From NCBI GenBank assembly GCA_031267955.1, contig JAIRYB010000247.1, positions 1 to 15,604 of the forward strand: a stretch of 15,604 bases of DNA, in the 5' to 3' direction. The stretch's first letter is position 1, and each line of letters starts with the position of its first letter. Shown in pieces: positions 1 through 6,024 of this stretch. Origin of the DNA: Spirochaetaceae bacterium. GTDB lineage: Bacteria > Spirochaetota > Spirochaetia > Treponematales > Breznakiellaceae. The notes below the pieces were generated by a model. It saw nothing but the letters and a program-made list of their open reading frames with translations, was not told where the DNA came from and did not search any database. Made by a program: the position numbers and the translations under genes.

Positions 1-20
1 GTTGTTTTTTGAAATGATTG

Positions 21-38
21 CCGGCGCTGTTGCGCCGG
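21..38. repeat. Perfect 7-bp GC-rich inverted repeat (hairpin)
   Basis: CCGGCGC (21-27) and GCGCCGG (32-38) are exact reverse complements around a TGTT loop. Neither strand has a T run after the stem, so it does not look like a classic intrinsic terminator. Its role is unknown. Confidence 0.5.
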
Positions 39-326
39 GAAATATTGGTCGTACTGTTCGGCTTGCCTGGGGAGGTGTAGTAGAAGAAATTTGTAAAATA
101 CCTCTGGGCGGCCGGCAGTGCGGAATATCGATACTCCAAACCGATCATCGGGAAGGCGGGTTTCGTGACTGTCGTTATAAAAACCCGGCTCTTCCGCAGC
201 CCGGCGCTGCCGGATTGCACGCGAAGGCGGTGATGAGATAGGTGGAACTGGACTGATCTTAAACCGGGCGCGTTCTTGCGTTTGGCTAATTTCCATTCAT
301 GTTTTGCCTGTCTGTAAATTCCTCCC

Positions 327-363
327 GCCCCATACCGGTTGTTCCGGAACCTTGTTTCGGGGC
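327..363 (+). terminator. Candidate terminator or structured segment upstream of the tuf promoter
   Basis: GCCCC (327-331) can pair with GGGGC (359-363). Inside lie the palindrome GTTCCGGAAC (341-350) and a GGTT/AACC pairing. A modest T run (GTTTTA, 369-374) follows within about 10 bases. It could end a transcript arriving from outside the window and so insulate the tuf promoter. The base stem is short and the T run weak, so this is a low-confidence call. Confidence 0.25.
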
Positions 364-384
364 TGGAAGTTTTAGATGATGGCC

Positions 385-413
385 TTGCAATTTTTTGGAT
401 GTTTGGCTATACT
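385..413 (+). promoter_or_regulatory. Predicted sigma70-type promoter of tuf and the ribosomal block
   Basis: A -35 box TTGCAA (385-390, 4 of 6 to consensus) is followed after exactly 17 bases by a -10 box TATACT (408-413, 5 of 6). The predicted transcription start is near 420, giving a 5' leader of about 66 bases before tuf. The T-rich spacer and position just ahead of the first gene support it. Only the sequence match is seen; activity is inferred. Confidence 0.7.
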
Positions 414-419
414 ACATAC

Positions 420-478
420 CCCATACGTTGGGATATGACTTAAATCTAGTATTTAGATTAAATGTCTTTATGAGGAGG
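420..478 (+). promoter_or_regulatory. Folded tuf leader: two hairpins and strong ribosome binding site
   Basis: From the predicted transcript start, CCCA (420-423) pairs with TGGG (429-432). A second, longer stem runs 437-466: GAC-TT-AATCTA (437-441, 443-448) pairs with TAGATT-AA-GTC (454-459, 461-462, 464-466), with one mismatch, one bulged T and a GTATT loop. Five bases later comes the near-ideal Shine-Dalgarno GAGGAGG (472-478), 7 bases from the ATG at 486. An out-of-frame ATG at 481 lies in that spacer. The folds may protect the 5' end or tune initiation; this is inference. Confidence 0.5.
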
Positions 479-485
479 ACATGGA

Positions 486-1685
486 ATGGCAAAAGATAAG
501 TTTAACCGTACAAAAACCCATATGAACGTCGGGACAATCGGCCACGTAGATCACGGTAAGACGACGCTTTCAGCGGCTATCACCATGTATTGCGGCAAGC
601 ATTACGGTGATAAGATCATGAAATTCGACGATATCGACAACGCGCCGGAAGAGAAAGCCCGCGGTATCACTATTAACACCCGGCATCTGGAGTACCAGTC
701 GGACAAGCGGCACTACGCCCATATCGACTGCCCCGGGCACGCCGACTATATCAAGAACATGATTACCGGCGCGGCCCAGATGGACGGGTCCATCCTGGTC
801 GTTTCCGCCCCGGATTCGGTCATGCCCCAGACCCGCGAGCATATCATCCTGGCGCGCCAGGTCGGCGTTCCCAGCATGATTGTCTTCCTGAACAAGGTGG
901 ACCTGGTGGACGATCCCGAGCTTCTGGAACTGGTCGTGGAAGAGATCAAGGACGTGCTTACCGCCAACGGTTTCCCCGGCGACGAGATTCCCATTATCCA
1001 GGGTTCCGCTTTCAAGGCTATGGAAGCCCTCAACAGGGGCGAGGAGAACGAAGATACCGATTGTATCAAAGATCTCCTGGCGGCCATGGACAGCTATTTC
1101 CCCGATCCGGTACGGGACAGCGACAAGCCCTTCCTGATGCCTATTGAAGACGTGTTCACCATTCCCGGCCGCGGCACGGTCGTTACCGGTAAAGTGGACC
1201 GGGGCATCCTTAAGCTGAACGAGGAAATTGAGATCGTCGGTATACGGCCTACCAAGAAGACCGTTGTTACCGGCATCGAGATGTTCAACAAGCTGCTGGA
1301 CGAAGCCCAGGCCGGCGATAACGTGGGTACCCTGCTCAGGGGTATAGAGAAGAAGGAAGTAGAGCGCGGCCAGGTTTTGGCCAAGCCCGGCTCCATTACC
1401 CCCCACAACAAGTTCAAGGGCCAGATATACTGCCTTTCCAAGGAGGAAGGCGGGCGGCACAGCCCGTTCTTCAAAGGCTACCGGCCCCAATTTTATTTTA
1501 GAACTACGGATATCACCGGCACGGTTGATCTTCCCGAGGGCAAGGAAATGGTCATGCCCGGTGATAACACCGAGATCCTGGGTGAATTGATACACCCCAT
1601 CGCCATGGAGAAGGGGCTTCGTTTCGCTATCCGGGAAGGTGGTAAAACCGTCGCTTCCGGCCAGGTCACCGAGATTATCGAGTAA
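486..1685 (+). CDS. tuf: Translation elongation factor Tu (EF-Tu)
   Basis: GTPase that carries aminoacyl-tRNA to the ribosomal A site in the cytoplasm. It is 399 residues, the family's usual length. Domain I has G1 GHVDHGKT (19-26), switch I RGITIN (59-64), G3 DCPGH (81-85, catalytic His85), G4 NKVD (136-139) and a G5 GSA (173-175). Domains II and III follow, with the PGRGTVVTG, GGRHSPFF, GYRPQFYFRTTD and LRFAIREGG blocks intact. The ATG at 486 is set by GAGGAGG at 472-478. It is the first gene after the predicted promoter and precedes rpsJ. Oddity: Ser111 stands where most EF-Tu proteins have Gly in the D-G-x-M-P-Q-T stretch. No rpsL, rpsG or fusA lies upstream in the window, unlike the classical str operon. 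Confidence 0.98.
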   Translation: MAKDKFNRTKTHMNVGTIGHVDHGKTTLSAAITMYCGKHYGDKIMKFDDIDNAPEEKARGITINTRHLEYQSDKRHYAHIDCPGHADYIKNMITGAAQMDGSILVVSAPDSVMPQTREHIILARQVGVPSMIVFLNKVDLVDDPELLELVVEEIKDVLTANGFPGDEIPIIQGSAFKAMEALNRGEENEDTDCIKDLLAAMDSYFPDPVRDSDKPFLMPIEDVFTIPGRGTVVTGKVDRGILKLNEEIEIVGIRPTKKTVVTGIEMFNKLLDEAQAGDNVGTLLRGIEKKEVERGQVLAKPGSITPHNKFKGQIYCLSKEEGGRHSPFFKGYRPQFYFRTTDITGTVDLPEGKEMVMPGDNTEILGELIHPIAMEKGLRFAIREGGKTVASGQVTEIIE

Positions 1686-1702
1686 CAAGCTGAGTACAGG
1701 CA

Positions 1703-1746
1703 GGATGATGGCGTTTTGGCCCGGCCGGAACGCCGTCTTGTTATCC
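1703..1746 (+). promoter_or_regulatory. Strong hairpin in the tuf-rpsJ gap, ending 2 bases before the rpsJ ribosome binding site
   Basis: Bases 1710-1734 fold into an 11-bp stem (GGCGTTTTGGC against GCCGGAACGCC, two G-U pairs, three-base loop). It extends outward by 1707-1709 with 1735-1737, and, after an internal loop, by GGAT (1703-1706) with ATCC (1743-1746). The AGGAGG of rpsJ starts at 1749. Downstream bases are T-containing but not a clean T run. It may be a partial terminator, a processing site or a translational control element separating tuf from the ribosomal genes. Confidence 0.55.
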
Positions 1747-1758
1747 TCAGGAGGAATA

Positions 1759-2067
1759 ATGGCTAAGGAGCGAATTCGCGTGCGGTTGCGCGGTTTTGAT
1801 GTAGAGCTGATAGACCAGAGCGCGAAATCCATAGTGCAAACGGTTCAGAAAGCAGGGGCCAAGGTCACCGGCCCCATTCCCCTGCCGACCCGTTTTAACA
1901 AGATCACGGTGCTTCGTTCACCCCACGTGAACAAGAAATCCCGGGAGCAGTTTGAAATGCGGACCCATAAACGGCTGATCGACATCATCGATCCTTCGTC
2001 CGAGGTTATGGATTCCCTGATGAAGCTTGAACTCCCCGCCGGTGTGGATGTTGAGATAAAACAATAG
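1759..2067 (+). CDS. rpsJ: 30S ribosomal protein S10
   Basis: Head protein of the small subunit, near the A site; in many bacteria (as NusE) it also partners NusB in antitermination. The protein has 102 residues, typical for S10. Visible signature blocks are IRVRLRGFD at the start, GPIPLPT, and THKRLIDIIDP. The frame is open upstream to 1639, but the ATG at 1759 is chosen because it follows a perfect AGGAGG (1749-1754) and gives the family N-terminus MAKERIRV. It is the first ribosomal gene of the block and is separated from tuf by a 73-base gap with a strong hairpin. Confidence 0.97.
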   Translation: MAKERIRVRLRGFDVELIDQSAKSIVQTVQKAGAKVTGPIPLPTRFNKITVLRSPHVNKKSREQFEMRTHKRLIDIIDPSSEVMDSLMKLELPAGVDVEIKQ

Positions 2068-2077
2068 TTTTTATTGT
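2061..2077. repeat. AT-rich 6-bp inverted repeat at the rpsJ stop codon
   Basis: ACAATA (2061-2066) and TATTGT (2072-2077) are exact reverse complements around a five-base loop, overlapping the rpsJ stop codon. The following AT-rich stretch includes AATAAT (2080-2085) preceded by TG (2077-2078), which resembles an extended -10 element, but no -35 box is at the right distance. Confidence 0.3.
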
Positions 2078-2098
2078 GTAATAATTTAGCGGCAGACG

Positions 2099-2138
2099 GC
2101 TCCGGGACCACGGGGTAGCGTGCCGGAATTTTTGGAGC
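2099..2138 (+). promoter_or_regulatory. Attenuator-like rplC leader with competing pairings
   Basis: TCCGG (2101-2105) pairs with CCGGA (2123-2127) and, inside it, CACG (2109-2112) pairs with CGTG (2119-2122). This hairpin is followed by a run of five Ts (2129-2133), the shape of an intrinsic terminator. The rplC Shine-Dalgarno GGAG (2134-2137) comes directly after the Ts. Alternatively GCTCC (2099-2103) can pair with GGAGC (2134-2138) and hide the Shine-Dalgarno. The two folds share 2101-2103 and exclude each other. Regulation is inferred. Confidence 0.45.
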
Positions 2139-2143
2139 GAACA

Positions 2144-2764
2144 ATGTTGGGGCTTTTAGCCAGAAAAGTGGGGATGACCCAGATATTTGACGACGAGGGT
2201 AACCTGGTTCCGGTTACGGTTATCCGTATCGATCCGAATACAGTTATCGCCCGGAAAACCCAGGAAAAAGACGGTTATGCCGCGGTACTTCTGGGTATTG
2301 ACGATCTTAAGCCTGCCAGGGTAAGCAAGCCCTACAAGGGCCAGTTTCCCGAAACCATTACCCCTAAAAAGCGGATTAAGGAATTTCGGGATTTTGAAAA
2401 GGAAGTCGCCGTGGGCGACGCCATAGGCGCGGAGCTTTTCGAAGGCGCCCGCTATGTGGATGTCTCGGGTATTTCCAAGGGAAAGGGCTTCCAGGGCGTT
2501 GTGAAGCGCTGGGGTTTTGCCGGCGGGCGCCATACCCACGGTTCCAAATTCCACCGCGAACCCGGTTCGACCGGCCAGTCCACCTATCCCCACAAGACCT
2601 TTAAAAACGTAAAGCTTCCCGGCCGTATGGGGCGGGAAAGAACGACGGTCCTCAGCCTCAGGGTAATCAAGGTTGATGCCGGGAAACAGCTTATCATGGT
2701 TCGCGGCGCGGTACCCGGGGTAAACCAGGGGATCGTGGTGGTCAGGGCCGCGGTAAAGAGATAG
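2144..2764 (+). CDS. rplC: 50S ribosomal protein L3
   Basis: Early-assembly large-subunit protein whose extended loop reaches toward the peptidyl-transferase centre. It has 206 residues, normal for L3. The N-terminus MLGLLARKVGMTQIF is the family signature, as is the central loop with GKGFQGVVKRWGF (113-125), THGSKFHREPGSTGQ (131-145) and GRMGRERTT (160-168). Gln145 matches the Gln that PrmB methylates in E. coli; whether it is modified here is unknown. The frame continues upstream to a GTG at 2120, but the ATG at 2144 gives the conserved N-terminus and follows GGAG (2134-2137). rplD follows closely, so coupling is likely. Confidence 0.97.
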   Translation: MLGLLARKVGMTQIFDDEGNLVPVTVIRIDPNTVIARKTQEKDGYAAVLLGIDDLKPARVSKPYKGQFPETITPKKRIKEFRDFEKEVAVGDAIGAELFEGARYVDVSGISKGKGFQGVVKRWGFAGGRHTHGSKFHREPGSTGQSTYPHKTFKNVKLPGRMGRERTTVLSLRVIKVDAGKQLIMVRGAVPGVNQGIVVVRAAVKR

Positions 2765-2775
2765 CGGGGATGATG

Positions 2776-3465
2776 ATGAATCGCACAGTGTATTCCATTG
2801 ATGGAAAAGAAAAGGGAAGCATAGAGCTGGACGATACTGTCTTCGGCCTTCCGGCGAATAACGACGTGATCTGGTACGCCATTAACAACGAGCTTGCCAA
2901 CAAACGCCTGGGAACCGCCAGTACCAAGGACAGGGGAGAGGTTCACGGTTCCAACGCCAAGCCCTACAAACAGAAAGGGACCGGCCGCGCCCGCCGGGGC
3001 GACAAAAAATCCCCGATCATGGTGGGGGGCGGTACCATATTCGGCCCCAAACCCCGGGATTTTTCCTATTCCATCCCTAAAAAGGCCAAGCGCCTTGCGC
3101 TCAAGACTATTTTGAGCCTGAAAATTCAAAGCGATAACCTTAAGATCGTAGAAGATTTTTCAGTGGAGACCGGGAAAACAAAAGATCTTGCCGGAATCCT
3201 CAGGAATTTCGGGGAGGCGGAGCGGACGGTTATCATCCTTAAAGACGATGACAACAAGGTAAAGCGGGCCGGGGCCAATATCCCCTGGCTTTCCTTCCTC
3301 TCCTATAACCGCTTGCGGGCCCACGATCTGTTCTACGGCCGCCGGGTGCTGCTCCTGGAATCCGCGGCGAAGAACCTCAATGCCTTTTACGGCGGGTCCG
3401 GCTCCCTGTCGGACAGCGATACGCCAGACGATGAGCCGGCTGTTGCCCAGGAGGTTTCCGAATGA
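2776..3465 (+). CDS. rplD: 50S ribosomal protein L4 with acidic C-terminal tail
   Basis: Large-subunit protein lining the exit tunnel; in E. coli L4 also represses its own operon. Residues 56-95 form the tunnel loop with the conserved QKGTGRARRGDKKSP segment, and the globular domain ends near residue 205. Three in-frame ATGs sit at 2770, 2773 and 2776. I chose 2776 (229 residues) because GCGGGG (2764-2769) directly abuts the first but is 6 bases from the third; 2770 would add two Met. The last 24 residues (206-229) are Gly/Ser then Asp/Glu-rich with no basic residue, which is unusual for a ribosomal protein and absent in E. coli L4. The stop overlaps the rplW start (ATGA). Confidence 0.95.
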   Translation: MNRTVYSIDGKEKGSIELDDTVFGLPANNDVIWYAINNELANKRLGTASTKDRGEVHGSNAKPYKQKGTGRARRGDKKSPIMVGGGTIFGPKPRDFSYSIPKKAKRLALKTILSLKIQSDNLKIVEDFSVETGKTKDLAGILRNFGEAERTVIILKDDDNKVKRAGANIPWLSFLSYNRLRAHDLFYGRRVLLLESAAKNLNAFYGGSGSLSDSDTPDDEPAVAQEVSE

Positions 3466-3746
3466 TTTACGAAAATATTCTCATTGAGCCGGTGCTGTCC
3501 GAAAAGGCGAATCTTTTGCGTGAACAGGGCAAATACGTGTTTAAGGTTGATCCGAGGGCCGACAAGATACAGATCAAAGAGGCGGTGCGCCGGCTTTTCA
3601 ACGTGCACCCGGTTTCCTGTACGGTCATGGTGGTCGGCGGCAAGCCCAAGCGGCAGCGCTACAAGAAGGGGTACACCGCGACCTGGAAGAAGGCCATAGT
3701 CCGGCTTTCCAAGGACGAGAAGATCCCGCTGTTCGAAGGGGTATAA
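3462..3746 (+). CDS. rplW: 50S ribosomal protein L23
   Basis: Protein at the tunnel exit that docks trigger factor and SRP in the families studied. It has 94 residues, a normal length. The conserved start Y-x-x-I-x-x-P-V-L-S-E-K is seen as YENILIEPVLSEK, followed by YVFKVDPRADKIQIKEAV and the basic block KRQRYKKGYTATWKKAIVRL. The ATG overlaps the rplD stop by four bases, with GGAGG about 10 bases upstream inside rplD, so translational coupling is likely. Confidence 0.97.
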   Translation: MIYENILIEPVLSEKANLLREQGKYVFKVDPRADKIQIKEAVRRLFNVHPVSCTVMVVGGKPKRQRYKKGYTATWKKAIVRLSKDEKIPLFEGV

Positions 3747-3755
3747 GGAAAGATC

Positions 3756-4586
3756 ATGGGTATCAAGACATACAAACCGATTACCGCCGGTATGCGCCAG
3801 CTTATAAGCCTCGATTTTTCCGAGCTTACCAAGGGCGCCAAACCGGAAAAATCCCTCACCGAGGGAAGGGCCGAGCGGGCGGGCCGCGACTGGAACGGCC
3901 GGATCAGCGTCTGGCACAAGGGCGGCGGCCACAAGCGCCGCTACCGGGCCATTGACTTTAAACGGGACAAGCTCGGCGTCCCCGGCAAAGTCGCCACCAT
4001 TGAGTACGATCCCAACCGGAGCGCCAATATCGCGCTTATCAAATATACCGACGGCGAAAAGCGCTACATCCTTGCCCCGAAGGGGCTGGCGGTCGGCGCC
4101 GTTATAAAAGCCGGGCCTGACGCGCCCATCGAGGCGGGGAACGCGCTGCCCCTGGAGAACATCCCCCTGGGCTTTACAGTGCACAATATCGAACTCACCC
4201 TGGGAAGGGGCGGACAGATGGTCCGTTCAGCCGGCGCCGGCGCCCTAATCGCGGCAAAAGAGGGCGACTACGTCACCGTCAAGCTGCCTTCGGGCGAGAT
4301 GCGCATGGTTTTTAGGAAATGTTACGCGACCATCGGGACCGTGGGGAACGAGGACCACATGAACACCCGCTTCGGCAAGGCCGGCCGGAAGCGCTGGCTC
4401 GGGGTAAGGCCGACGGTCCGCGGCATGGCGATGAACCCGGTCGATCACCCCCACGGGGGCGGTGAGGGCAAGAGCAAGGGTATCCACCCGGTGACCCCCT
4501 GGGGCCAGCCGACCAAGGGGTACAAGACCCGCAACAAGCATAAACCTTCGTCCCGGTTTATCGTAAGCCGCGGCAAGAAAAAATAA
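3756..4586 (+). CDS. rplB: 50S ribosomal protein L2
   Basis: Primary 23S rRNA-binding protein needed for subunit association and peptidyl transfer. It has 276 residues, as expected. Family landmarks are MGIKTYKPITAGMR at the start, GGGHKRRYR (56-64), the OB-fold and SH3-like middle, and the signature VRGMAMNPVDHPHGGGEG (221-238) with His231 at the position of the functionally important E. coli His229. The basic C-terminus ends in SRGKKK. It starts 9 bases after rplW with a modest AAGGAAAG site. Nothing unusual is seen. Confidence 0.98.
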   Translation: MGIKTYKPITAGMRQLISLDFSELTKGAKPEKSLTEGRAERAGRDWNGRISVWHKGGGHKRRYRAIDFKRDKLGVPGKVATIEYDPNRSANIALIKYTDGEKRYILAPKGLAVGAVIKAGPDAPIEAGNALPLENIPLGFTVHNIELTLGRGGQMVRSAGAGALIAAKEGDYVTVKLPSGEMRMVFRKCYATIGTVGNEDHMNTRFGKAGRKRWLGVRPTVRGMAMNPVDHPHGGGEGKSKGIHPVTPWGQPTKGYKTRNKHKPSSRFIVSRGKKK

Positions 4587-4595
4587 GGGGTAAGG

Positions 4596-4877
4596 ATGTC
4601 GAGATCCATTAAGAAGGGGCCTTTTATTGAGAAGAGCCTTTATAAAAAGGTGCTGGAGATGAGTAAGTCCGGGGAAAGGAAGATGATCAAGACCTATTCC
4701 CGCTGTTCTACCATCATTCCGGAGATGGTAGGCGGGACGATCTCCGTTTACAACGGGAAGACCTGGGTTCCGGTGTATATCACGGAAAACCTGGTCGGTC
4801 ACAAGCTAGGCGAATTTTCGCCTACCCGTATCTTCCGGGGCCACGCCGGGTCCGACAAGAAAGCGGCAAAGGGTTAA
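4596..4877 (+). CDS. rpsS: 30S ribosomal protein S19
   Basis: Head protein of the small subunit that works with S13 near the A-site finger. It has 93 residues, normal for S19. The start MSRSIKKGPF is the family signature; TYSRCSTIIPEMVG, VYNGKTWVPVYI and GHKLGEFSPTR are all present. Ribosome binding: a G-rich TAAGGGGTAAGG stretch just before the ATG. It lies 9 bases after rplB and 3 bases before rplV. Confidence 0.97.
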   Translation: MSRSIKKGPFIEKSLYKKVLEMSKSGERKMIKTYSRCSTIIPEMVGGTISVYNGKTWVPVYITENLVGHKLGEFSPTRIFRGHAGSDKKAAKG

Positions 4878-4880
4878 ATC

Positions 4881-5288
4881 ATGGCGGAAACAAAGACAAA
4901 GCCCGGCTACCGTGCGGTAGCAAAATACATGCTTGCCTCGCCCTATAAGATGCGGCCGGTGGCGGACCTGATCCGCCGCAAGCCCTATCCCGAGGCGATG
5001 TCCCTGCTCGAGAATATGCCCCACCGCAGCGCGAGGATCATCAGGAAGACGCTCAAATCCGCGGCGTCCAACGCGCTCAGCAAGAACAAGCAGTTGGACG
5101 AGGATATGCTTTACGTGAAGGAGATACTGGTGGACGAAGGCCCCCGGATGAAGCGGATCTGGTTCCGCGCCCGGGGAAGGGCGGATATGCTTCTTAAAAG
5201 GATGTGCCACGTGACTGTAGTAATTGACGAGGTGCGGGCCTCCGGTGCGCCGCAGGCTAATAGTTCTTCAAGAAAGGCGGGGGAGTAA
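4881..5288 (+). CDS. rplV: 50S ribosomal protein L22
   Basis: Large-subunit protein whose beta-hairpin lines the exit tunnel opposite L4. Length is 135 residues, about 25 longer than E. coli L22, mostly through a Ser/Ala/Lys C-terminal tail (about 119-135). Conserved features are YKMRPVADLIR (22-32), SAASNA (60-65) and the hairpin EGPRMKRIWFRARGRA (86-101). Residues 94-95 are Trp-Phe, where many bacteria have Met-Pro at the tunnel constriction. The ribosome binding site AAAGGG is weak and overlaps the end of rpsS, so translation probably depends on coupling. Confidence 0.96.
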   Translation: MAETKTKPGYRAVAKYMLASPYKMRPVADLIRRKPYPEAMSLLENMPHRSARIIRKTLKSAASNALSKNKQLDEDMLYVKEILVDEGPRMKRIWFRARGRADMLLKRMCHVTVVIDEVRASGAPQANSSSRKAGE

Positions 5289-5289
5289 G

Positions 5290-6012
5290 GTGGGACAAAA
5301 AGTAAACCCGATCGGATTGAGAGTCGGAGTCAACAGGACCTGGGGTTCCCGCTGGTATGTAGATCCCAAAGAATATGCCAATACCCTGCACGAGGATCTT
5401 AAGATCCGGAAACTTATCGCGCAGATGCCGGAAACCAAGGGCGCGGATATCGCGGAACTGGAAATTATCCGGCATCCCCAGCGGATCACCATTGTCATCC
5501 ATACCGCCCGGCCGGGGGTCATCATCGGCGTCAAGGGCGCGAATATCGAGAAGATAGGGATGGAACTGCAGAAGCATGTATCCAGGAAGGTCCAGATCAA
5601 GATCAAGGAAGTGAGGAACGCGGATAGCAACGCCCAGATCGTCGCCCAAAACATATCGCGCCAGCTCCTCGCCCGGGGTTCCTTCCGCCGGACCATGAAG
5701 CAGGCCATCAGCAACGCCATAAAGAAGGGCAACGCCCAGGGCGTCAAGATACGGCTTTCCGGGCGTCTCGGCGGCGCGGAAATGTCTCGCACCGAAGAGG
5801 CGAAGGAAGGGAGAATACCCCTCCACACTTTGCGCGCCGATATAGACTACGGTTTTACTGAGGCGCATACCACTTTCGGGGCTATCGGCATCAAGGTATG
5901 GGTTTACAACGGTATGAAGTACGGCAAAGAGCAGAAAGAGGACGCGGGCGTTCTGGTCCGCAAACAGCGCCGCCAGGGCGAGCGGTCCGAACGCGCATCC
6001 GCGAGGAGCTAA
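5290..6012 (+). CDS. rpsC: 30S ribosomal protein S3
   Basis: Head protein at the mRNA entry channel, part of the ribosomal helicase. The GTG start at 5290 yields 240 residues beginning (M)GQKVNPIGLRVGVNR, the family N-terminus; GGGGGAG (5279-5285) lies 4 bases upstream, inside rplV. An in-frame upstream TTG at 5224 would add 22 unrelated residues and is rejected. The type-2 KH domain is visible with the G-V-K-G loop (80-83) in PGVIIGVKGANIEKI. The C-terminal domain has GRLGGAEMSRTE and IPLHTLRADIDYG. Only one base separates it from the rplV stop, so coupling is likely. The last 20 residues are basic and Ser-rich. Confidence 0.97.
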   Translation: MGQKVNPIGLRVGVNRTWGSRWYVDPKEYANTLHEDLKIRKLIAQMPETKGADIAELEIIRHPQRITIVIHTARPGVIIGVKGANIEKIGMELQKHVSRKVQIKIKEVRNADSNAQIVAQNISRQLLARGSFRRTMKQAISNAIKKGNAQGVKIRLSGRLGGAEMSRTEEAKEGRIPLHTLRADIDYGFTEAHTTFGAIGIKVWVYNGMKYGKEQKEDAGVLVRKQRRQGERSERASARS

Positions 6013-6024
6013 AGAGAGGAGTGT

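Larger units (their letters stand above)
1..384. other. Gene-free region upstream of the tuf promoter
   Basis: I recognise no protein or RNA gene here. One open + frame (2-241, TTG start) has no ribosome binding site and no familiar sequence. No tRNA T-arm, SRP RNA or RNase P signature was seen on either strand. It contains a perfect 7-bp inverted repeat at 21-38 (CCGGCGC/GCGCCGG, TGTT loop), a bulged 8-bp stem at 193-214, and a larger folded segment at 327-363. It may be a true intergenic region containing the end of an upstream transcription unit. Confidence 0.5.

Noticed and set aside
21..38. Intrinsic terminator at the window start
   Set aside because: The hairpin is sound but neither strand has a T run after it.
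2..241. Open + frame of 79 codons with TTG start
   Set aside because: No ribosome binding site is visible because it begins at the window edge, the sequence matches no family I know, and it crosses inverted repeats. Not supported as a gene.
570..1832. 420-codon open frame on the - strand across tuf and the start of rpsJ
   Set aside because: It is a mirror of the strongly biased codon use of tuf. The + strand products are unmistakable, and the antisense translation resembles nothing known.
2051..2085. Internal promoter before rplC (TTGAGA and AATAAT)
   Set aside because: The spacing is 23 bases, too long. Only an extended -10-like element remains, which is too weak to list as a promoter.
2120..2143. 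GTG at 2120 as rplC start
   Set aside because: It would add eight residues before the conserved L3 start and lies inside the predicted leader hairpin. ATG 2144 has GGAG at the right distance.
5224..5289. TTG at 5224 as rpsC start
   Set aside because: It would add 22 residues overlapping rplV. GTG 5290 gives the conserved GQKVNP start with a strong binding site.
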